From Orobanche coerulescens (taxonomy: Eukaryota; Streptophyta; Magnoliopsida; Lamiales; Orobanchaceae), in contig CM065812.1 in assembly GCA_033398695.1 (NCBI GenBank), positions 134,856,858-134,920,857 of the forward strand: a stretch of DNA of 64,000 bases, given 5' to 3'. Shown here piece by piece: positions 56,767-64,000 of this stretch. The notes below the pieces were generated by a model, which saw only the letters and a list, made by a program, of their open reading frames with translations, searched no databases and was not told the DNA's origin. The position numbers and the translations under genes are program-made. How positions within the stretch are numbered: position 1 is the first letter of the stretch; every line of letters begins with the position of its first letter.

Positions 56767-58066
56767 TGTTGCGATATTTCCTACACGCAAGTGCACGTCA
56801 TCGTTTACAAGTAATAAAGTGATAAGTAGAGTATCGTTCCCACGAGGATTGAATCTCTAACTACCGACGTTTTCGTATTCCAATTTTATTTGAACAATCG
56901 AAGTTGGGGTTTTGGATTAATAACTAAAAGAATTTCTAAAATACTAAGCAGTAGAAAACAATATCTTGGATTAAGGAAATCAAATGACGAATACGTCTAG
57001 GGTTCTGAATCCACCTTAGTTTATCCGAATTTACTCTCGATTATCCGTAATAAATAATTTTCCTAATTTACTGAAGGCGGAGATTGCTAATATATTCTAC
57101 CGCCTCTCCCGAGGTCAATAGATTTATCTAACGGCGACTAACACACTCTATCCCTAGGTGAATTATCTCGTCGATAGGCAAAAAGCATGAAATCTCCTAA
57201 AGGCCACGTAGTTTCTATGAGTATATTCCTATCTCACGAATAAACGGTCCTCACCAATAGTTCCTCACCAAATCTCCTCTCCCGATTCAAGTGAATGATT
57301 AAATCAATACAACTATTGGCGATAATTGCAAGCATTAAACATAATTGGGAAAACTCAATAAAAGGTAATAAATTGGATAATCTTAATCAATTCCAAAACA
57401 AAGGTTTCATCAAAACCCTAGATTAGGCTTTAGCACGACATACTAAAAACGAAAATACAGAATAAATAAACGAAAGCATAAAATTCAAACGCAGATGAAG
57501 CTCGGATTCCTCCGTTCTTGACTCCCGCCTTCGCCCTTGAATTCTTACGCTTTCCTCCTCTTCTCTGTCTCCAATCTTAAGCTCTCCTAGGTTTAGATTC
57601 AATGATTCCAAGATAATTAAATTAGGGTCTTAAGCCCTATTTATAGCTCAGCACCTCCACAAATCGCGTCCGTATTAATCGGTTGAAAATCGGCTTCAAA
57701 CGGCCTGTAATCCGCAGACGTACCAAACCCGCTAAGTGTGCCGCGGCTCATCAACTCGTGCCGCGCACATCGCCCAAAAGTCAATACAGGCGTTAAATAA
57801 TTCTTCCGTGCCGCGGCTCACTGGCCGTGCCGCGCACAGAGTACATTACTCGCCCTTCGCCGGTGTCTTCTCGTGCCGCGGCTCCGATTCCTTGCGCCGC
57901 GGCTCATCATCCAGCTTTTGCTGCGCCCGCTTTTGCCTCGTTTTAGCTCCGGACTTCAATTTCGTCAATCATACAAAATCAAGGCATTAAAAGCTCATTT
58001 AGATGATTTCACTCACCAAAACACTACAAAATAATGATAAATAAGCGTATAAAAATACGCCTAACA
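56767..58066 (-). mobile_element. 3' LTR of Athila-like gypsy element (1.3 kb)
   Basis: The first 700 bp match 63297-64000, about 98 percent by eye, with several 1-3 base indels. On the minus strand the LTR begins TGTTAGGCG at 58066, next to AAGTTGGGTG (PPT-like) and the Athila phrase AGGACAAGCAAAGG, and ends ATATCGCAACA at 56767. TATA box (minus TATAAATA) at 57639-57646; palindrome array at 57738-57906. Confidence 0.88.
57738..57906 (-). repeat. U3 array of GCCGCGGC palindromes (six units)
   Basis: Units GTGCCGCGGCTCA at 57738-57750 and similar near 57810, 57873 and 57893, plus shorter GTGCCGCGCACA forms. Lies about 90 bp upstream of the TATA box in transcription sense. Confidence 0.85.
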
Positions 58067-59880
58067 AATACACCCAACTTAAGCCTTTGCTTGTCCTCAA
58101 GCAAAAAGAATTAAAGTCAATAAAAGAATGTCGTGAATAATTGTGCAACTCATAGTGTTCAATCTAATCAATACTATCTGCCATTCTCTCTAAATAATAC
58201 GAGTGTCATAAAAGCGAGCCGCACTTTCGAATAATGATTCCGCAAAGTAATCAAGTTCAGTCCTAATCATTCGTTCATGAAGAAAACTCACCAAAGATTA
58301 ACAAAACATGAATCAAATCGACCGTCAATATGAAAGGCTAACATAAACAAGCTAGTTCGTCGCGTTCCACGCCTAAAGGCACAATTTTTACGAGTCTCAT
58401 AATAAATAAACCCTGACAAGATCCCCTTATATATATGCTCAAAAATTTGATTCGAGTCGACCACTAGGTTAGGATCTCGGGATGTTTCATCGGGATAATC
58501 CTAGGGTGGAACTTCCATTCTCATGTATTAGGAAACCGTTTGACATAAAATACACTCATGGGGCACATGGATGCTTCTAGTTACTAAGTTCCCGTCTACA
58601 GCGGAGAAACAACTCGAATATATAATTTCCGCATGTCCGAATCAAGGTTGCCGTTTTACGCGAGAGTAAACAGCGGGTCACGCGAATGCCCCCGGTTACT
58701 AGGCTTCCTATCATTGGCACATGTGAAATATCTAAATCATTAATCTAATCAGGGTCGTCGTTTTACGCGAGAGTAAACAACGGGTCACGCGAATACCCCC
58801 GGTTACTAGACTTCCCATCATAGAACACATTACCTCGACTTTTAGGGAAAAACTGACCGACTCAAAACTCAAACTAAGTGCCAACACGACTAAAGAAACG
58901 GTACGACTCACTATCCGGGAAATGTAGCCAAACGTATTGATGGGGATTTAGCAACAAGTATGTATCGTCTCTTATCTGCCACGACCTCTACAATCAGGAA
59001 AAATTTCGGACCTAATTGAATACTAAGCAGAATAGAAATAACTGACTCCAACTCGACTAGAACTCGCCCGCTTCTTCAGAGAGAAAGACAGTGTCGTAAC
59101 ATCAGTATCACACAAATAGAAGCACGAAAATTCACGAATAAAGAGAAACTACGGCAAGCAAGGCTAAAAAATTTTCGCAAAGAAAAGAAAAGTGCAACAG
59201 AATATAATGTACAGCAAGAAAATAGAGTACTGAATGAATGTAGACGAATGTAAATCCCCCAAACTTAGGACGACATTGACCTCAATGGACAAAAATGAAA
59301 TGCAAGAAAAGTAAAGGTCAAGTACTCCTCCACCGCTCAGAGCCGGTGCCGACATCGTCGGTGAGCTTGCATGCTTCTTGACTACATCATGCGAATGTGA
59401 ATAAACAAGCTTGCATCATCAAAAAGGAAGTTAAGTATAGCTCTCAAGTTGAACATGATGTAGAGGTTGGGGATAATGTGACAACATGATTCATTGCATA
59501 TAAGTTGGAAAATGCCTAGCTTACCCATTTTTCATTGCTGTAATTTATCAAACACCTTGTGTGCACAAGTTAAAATGAAGAACAAAAATTTTCATGGTTA
59601 ATTCCAAATCCCAAAAATAATAACACAGATTATAACCCTGAATTACGAAAACCATCATCAACAATTCGTTCATAAACATCAATTCCATCACAATAACAAA
59701 TTCCCCATATTCCAACTCCATTTTAGAAACAACAATGAAGAATAACTAGCAATATAAAACTCCAAATCTTTTCACATCAAGAATCATTAATGATTTAGAA
59801 ATCAAAAATAACCTGGAGAATTTGAGAAGGAGACTCATAGAGTGGAGCCAACTAACCTCCATGTGTGCAGGAAGGAAGGG
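58067..59880 (-). other. Athila-like 3' noncoding region with hairpin repeats
   Basis: No gene is seen. About three imperfect units of roughly 105 bp lie at 58530-58830; two contain CGTTTTACGCGAGAGTAAAC, which forms a hairpin (GTTTTAC/GTAAAC arms), followed by GGGTCACGCGAATGCC and CCCCGGTTACTAG. Long noncoding 3' regions are usual for Athila elements. Confidence 0.6.
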
Positions 59881-59895
59881 AGGGAGGGTAGAAGT

Positions 59896-60405
59896 ATCCT
59901 ATATAGGCCGATCAACTGAATGAGCTTTACCTGGATGCTCTTATTTTGCGAAGGGGGCCGCGGCACAATATAAGTGAGCCGCGGCCCAAATCTGATCAGC
60001 CAGGGACGTTTTGGTATGTCGTCGGGTGCCGCGGCTCAAATTTCGTATGCCGCGGCTCAGTATGTTAGTGTGCCGCGGCTCAGCCTTAGTATGCCGCGGC
60101 ACAAACTACAGGCGCCCTGGGCATTTCTCGACCATTTAGTGTGCCGCGGCTCAGTTATCGGGTGCCGCGGCTCGGTGACCTGGTGTGCCGCGGCTCAGTA
60201 ATATCATGCCGCGGCACAGGGTACAGTTTGCTCGGCCATTTTTCCTCAGCTGGTGTGTGCGGCGGCTCAAATTCCGTGTGCCGCGGCTCATTGCTCAAGT
60301 GTGCCGCGGCTCATATATGCCGTGCCGCGGCACAAAGTACAGTCGGTTTTGCCTTCCCTGGCGATTGATGTGTGCCGCGGCTCACAATATCTGTGCCTCG
60401 GCTCA
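59896..60405 (-). repeat. Second GCCGCGGC array with TATA-like box, away from the LTR
   Basis: About 16 units (TGCCGCGGCTCA and TGCCGCGGCACA, half being perfect TGCCGCGGCA palindromes) at 59956-60405. A CCTATATAGG box is at 59898-59907, downstream in minus sense. This is a full U3-like promoter module inside the element interior, either a nested LTR fragment or an internal promoter. Frames here (for example 60185-60499) are artefacts of the repeat. Confidence 0.85.
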
Positions 60406-60807
60406 TACTCCAATTGCTTCCCTGGGACTTTCCTGCACAGAATTTATAGAAGAAGACGTTAAAAACGAGAGGCAGAAGCAATTAGAAGCACAAAAATGAT
60501 GAAAAATAAGAATCACGAATACAAGAAAAATAAAGAAATGCAAAAATCTACAACTACGAACTCGGGTTGCCTCCCGAGAAGCGCTAAGTTTATAGTCTTC
60601 AACCGGACCTATTGGACAACGCTAGTTCTCTTTTCGCAAACTCCATTTGGCTTCCGCCCCGTTCATCGAACCGTTTATGTTTTGGTTAAAATTATGACCA
60701 TTGGTCATCAGTAGTTCGAGTTTCGGTTCGGTCATCAAAAGTTGATTGTGAAAAGGTTTCGACTTGAAAAATTTTCCGAAACACCCGATTTCTCCATGAC
60801 TAATTTT

Positions 60808-61430
60808 TCACTTGGCTTTTGGCTCACTTTCCTCCTTCACAAACGAGCCCACGATTGCAGCAGATTTCTCCTCATGCTCGAGGAACGCCACTTGTTCTAC
60901 ATCCTTCTTAAAACTCGAGTCATTTAACACAACATCTGAATTTTCCCACCGACGATGTTTTCGGTGCTTTCCTCTTTCAACGGCATTCACCCTCTCAATT
61001 TGTGATCCTTTATCAGCACTTCCTGGACATGGGAATGACTTGAATACTTGAAAAGTAATTTCCTCGTCTTGGACCCTCAGAGTTAGCTCTCCCTTTTCCA
61101 CGTCTATAAGGGTTCGGCCCGTCGCTAGAAATGGTCGTCCCAAGATGATCGGAATATTGTCATCTTCCTCCATGTCTAGTACGATGAAGTCGGCTGGAAA
61201 GATGAACTTGTCAACCTTAACTAATACATCCTCGATCACTCCCCTCGGATACTTTATCGATCGGTCCGCCAATTGTAATGAGATTGTGGTTGGCTTAGCT
61301 TCCCAATATTCACTTTTGGAAAATCGACAGAGGCATGAGGTTGATACTCGCACCAAGATCGCATAGTGCCTAATTAAATGAAAAATTCCCCATGGTGCAA
61401 GGTATGTTGAAGCTTCCGGATCTTTTAATT
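60808..61430 (-). pseudogene. Athila-like aspartic protease, frameshifted
   Basis: Near 61400 the minus strand encodes CDLGASINLMPLSIF (active site DLGA), then shifts frame and continues in an open stretch as RSIKYPRGVIEDVLVKVD, ADFIVLDMEEDDNIPIILG and RPFLATGRTLIDVEKGE, the conserved Athila/gypsy protease end. It terminates at 60808. RT, RNase H and integrase, which should follow, are absent; the next recognisable sequence is the GCGCTTCTCGGGAGGCAACC phrase typical of the region after pol. Confidence 0.82.
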
Positions 61431-61935
61431 TAGGTGGGCGCTTCTTTTGAAGAATTGCACTCCTCTGTCAAGGTGACCGTTTCAAACTCTTCAAGTTTTC
61501 TCTTCTTAGATAATATCTCTTTCATGAATTTGACATAACTCGGCATCTGCTCAATGCGTCGTGACGGAATATTTATGTGAAGCTTTTTGAACACATCAAG
61601 GAATTTAGAAAATTGTTTGTCCGCCATTCTTTGCTGTAGTCTCTGCGGAAACGGAACGGGGGGAACACATGTCTTCAAGTTATCCGGCTTCACATCCTTT
61701 GACTCCTCTGGCTTTAAATCCATCTCTTCCTCCATCACTTTCTTCTCTTTACCCGACTCAGGTGATCCAAAGAACTCTCTCCCGCTTTTCAAGCTAACTG
61801 CATTTAGACTCTCTCTAGGATTAGTCTCTGTTGTACTCGGCAATGCTCCCTCCGGACGAGCTGTCAACACATTAGCGATTTGGCCCAGCTGGACCTCCAA
61901 ACTCCGAATGGAAGCAGAATGATTTTGTAGTGTAG
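61430..61935 (-). pseudogene. Athila-like gag/protease linker
   Basis: Open frame of 156 codons (61900-61430): VQLGQIANVLTARPEGALPS, an E/K-rich middle, then PPVPFPQRLQQRMADKQFSK, FLDVFKKLHINIP and QMPSYVKFMKEILSKKRKL. This is the conserved segment between gag and protease in Athila elements. It ends just before the protease active site. Confidence 0.82.
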
Positions 61936-62159
61936 CTTAGTCCGAGTCATAAATTGACTCGTATTTGCCTTAATTTTGCAAGCGCTTCCTCGAGAGACAC
62001 TTTGGGAGACCAAGGGGGCTGTTGATTCCGAGCGAAAGGGGGCTGGTGTGCGTTCATCCGTTTCTCCATGAAAAGTTGGGATGATTGCGCCACCGGATTA
62101 TAAGTATTGAGTACGGGTTATTGGCCGATTCCCATTTCCTACGAATTGAGCTGCTCCAT

Positions 62160-62222
62160 CCGATTTTGCTCGAACGGATTTCCAAATTGACACTCCGCTC
62201 GGGTGTGATCCGTTACACCAAT
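62160..62222 (-). pseudogene. Athila-type zinc knuckle, one-base shift
   Basis: CNWCN in one frame and DHTRAEC in the next together make a CX2CX3HX4C knuckle as in Athila gag. One surplus base splits it. Confidence 0.65.
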
Positions 62223-62230
62223 TACATGTC

Positions 62231-63154
62231 TCAATGGTAACGGGGTGGTGCGTGCGAAAATGTCGGAGGCATTACTGTCAAAGCGGCGACTTGAGCTGTC
62301 AAGGTGGAGATCGGATCATTGCTTGAAACTTCCATTACTCTTTTCGGTGTCAATCTTTCTGATGGCCATTGGTATGCGTTTTCGGCCATATCTTCCAAAA
62401 GCACGTGTGCCTCGGCCATAGATTTTCCCATGAATGTTCCTCCAGAGGCCGCATCCACTAAAGTGCGTGTAGAAGCACTCAAACCACCATAAAACGTATG
62501 CAGCTGAAGCCAATCAGGAATGCCGTGATGAGGGCATCTTCGAAGCAATTCTTTATATCGCTCCCACGCCTCGTGGAGCGTTTCCATATCGTACTGGGCA
62601 AAAGTGGTTATCTCGTTTCTCAACCTCGCCGTCTTAGCTGGTGGGAAAAATTTGGCAAGGAAGGCTTGCGCTAACCTCTCCCATGTTGTAATCGACCCCG
62701 GTGGTAAAGAATTTAACCAGAATTTTGCTTTGTCCCTCAAAGAGAAAGGTAAAAGCCTCAATCGGATGGCATCGTCGGTGACACCATTAGTTTTGAAAGT
62801 GTCGCATATCTCAAGGAAAGACGCAATGTGGGCATTCGGGTCGTCCTTCGGCAATCCACAGAATGGGCTCGCTTGCACCATCTGAATAATGGCGGGCTTG
62901 ATCTCAAAATTATTTGCTTGGATAGTGGGACGCCGAATTCCCGAAAAATTAGCGTTGACCTGCGGCATGGCATAATCTCGAAGAGCGAGTTCCGGTTGAA
63001 CTTGCCGCACTTGGTTGTCTCCTCCTTGGATTTCAATATTCTCGGCCATGATGACCGCCGTCTGCAACTCTCTTTTCTCCTTTTTGTTCCTTCTTAGCGT
63101 GCGCTCGAGCTCGGTGTCCAAAGGTATTAAGCCTTCGTTAACGAGTCTTCTCAT
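62231..63154 (-). CDS. Athila-like gag (capsid), long open frame
   Basis: 307 codons from ATG at 63154: MRRLVNEGLIPLDTELERTL, then ANNFEIKPAIIQMVQ, FCGLPKDDPNAHIASFLEIC, LRLLPFSLRDKAKFWLNSLP, TWERLAQAFLAKFFPP, ARLRNEITTF and CPHHGIPDWLQLHTFYGGLS. These are the retrotransposon gag motifs of the Athila/Tat branch. The start lies about 120 bp inside the PBS. It forms the particle shell and is intact, but downstream knuckle and protease are shifted, so this element probably depends on partners. Confidence 0.9.
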   Translation of the reverse strand: MRRLVNEGLIPLDTELERTLRRNKKEKRELQTAVIMAENIEIQGGDNQVRQVQPELALRDYAMPQVNANFSGIRRPTIQANNFEIKPAIIQMVQASPFCGLPKDDPNAHIASFLEICDTFKTNGVTDDAIRLRLLPFSLRDKAKFWLNSLPPGSITTWERLAQAFLAKFFPPAKTARLRNEITTFAQYDMETLHEAWERYKELLRRCPHHGIPDWLQLHTFYGGLSASTRTLVDAASGGTFMGKSMAEAHVLLEDMAENAYQWPSERLTPKRVMEVSSNDPISTLTAQVAALTVMPPTFSHAPPRYH

Positions 63155-63270
63155 GCACTAACGAAAGGTCCTGAAAGTAAAAAACGAATAAAAAAAAATA
63201 AATACACAAAAATAAAAATAAAACGTTAAAATAAATACTTGAAATACTTAAATCGATATTAGAAAAATTT

Positions 63271-63290
63271 CAATCCCGACAACGGCGCCA
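63271..63290 (-). other. Primer-binding site of the Athila-like element
   Basis: The minus strand reads TGGCGCCGTTGTCGGGATTG, the Athila-type (Asp tRNA) primer site with one or two changes, six bases from the LTR edge at 63297. Confidence 0.88.
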
Positions 63291-63296
63291 AAAACT

Positions 63297-64000
63297 TGTT
63301 GCGATATTTCCTACACGCAAATGCACGTCATCGTTTACAAGTAATAAAGTGATAAGTAGAGTATCGTTCCCACGAGGATTGAATCTCTAACTACCGACGT
63401 TTTCGTATTCCAATTTTATTTGAACAATCGAAGTTGGGGTTTTGGATTAATAACTAAAAGAATTTCTAAAATACTAAGCAGTAGAAAACAATATCTTGGA
63501 TTAAGGAAATCAAATGACGAATACGTCTAGGGTTCTGAATCCACCTTAGTTTATCCGAATTTACTCTCGATTATCCGTAATAAATAATTTTCCCAATTTA
63601 TCAAGGCGGAGATTGCTAATATATTCTACCGCCTCTCCCGAGGTCAATAGATTTATCTAACGGCGACTAACGCACTCTATCCCTAGGTGAATTATCTCGT
63701 CGATAGGCAAAAAGCATGAAATCTCCTAAAGGCCACATAGTTTCTATGAGTATATTCCTATCTCACAGAATAAAACGGTCCTCACCAATAGTTCCTCACC
63801 AAATCTCCTCTCCCGATTCGAAGTGAATGATTAAATCAATACAACTATTGGCCAGATAATTGCAAGCATTAAACATAATTGGGAAAACTCAATAAAAAGG
63901 TAATAAATTGGATAATCTTAATCAATTCGTCAAAACAAAGGTTTCATCAAAACCCTAGATTAGGGCTTTAGCCTGACATACTAAAAGCGAAAATACAGAA
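63297..64000 (-). mobile_element. 5' LTR of Athila-like element (cut by window end)
   Basis: Direct copy of 56767-57460. Continues beyond the window, so the U3 part with the expected second GCCGCGGC array is not visible. Confidence 0.9.

Noticed and set aside
60185..60499. 104-codon frame with repeated PRL/CAAA segments
   Set aside because: It is the translation of the GCCGCGGC array; all overlapping frames show the same periodic artefact.

Overview
The window is nuclear DNA of a flowering plant, almost certainly a eudicot. It holds one split, intron-containing host gene with a plant-specific architecture (an RBP47-type three-RRM RNA-binding protein). Around and inside that gene is a dense nest of plant transposable elements: Ty1/copia, several Ty3/gypsy lineages, hAT, Mutator-like, Tourist, Stowaway and Helitron elements, and an Au-type SINE. 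There are no bacterial operons, CRISPR arrays, rRNA genes or true tRNA genes. I cannot name the species.

Layout. 1-9905: a minus-strand Ty3/gypsy element (3' LTR cut by the window edge, PPT, 4.2 kb interior without pol, PBS, 5' LTR) whose 5' LTR contains a nested solo LTR with a perfect target-site duplication (TSD). 9906-15878: a decayed plus-strand copia element with a long 3' LTR. 15879-20477: gypsy gag remnants followed by two successive plus-strand LTRs. 20478-26600: old transposon debris (copia-type gag remnant, hAT with 8-bp TSD, long-TIR element, Helitron end, Tourist-like MITE). 26654-45131: the RBP47-like gene on the minus strand; its last intron is about 12.3 kb and is filled by a wrecked chromovirus carrying two further LTR elements, both with perfect TSDs. 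45740-49423: SINE, MITE, a broken MuDR-type transposase and a Stowaway MITE. 50366-56538: a copia-type LTR split by two gypsy solo LTRs, each with a perfect 5-bp TSD. 56767-64000: an Athila-like element with gag and protease but no RT or integrase.

The most unusual signal is shared by unrelated elements. Just upstream of the TATA box in each LTR sits a degenerate array of a short CG-rich palindrome or inverted pair, and the motif differs between families: TAGCG-NN-CGCTA, TTACGGCCGTAA, TGCCGCGGCA, GGCGATCGCC, and CCGTGTC/GACACGG pairs. Two solo LTRs with the same terminal bases carry completely different motifs. In one LTR pair the array has diverged much more than the rest of the LTR. This looks like a family-specific, fast-evolving U3 control module. 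What it binds is unknown.

Few open frames here are likely to make working proteins. The RBP47-like gene is the only plausible host gene, and its last splice acceptor looks damaged. Several LTR elements keep LTRs, PBS and PPT but lack pol, so they must have been moved by enzymes supplied by other elements.
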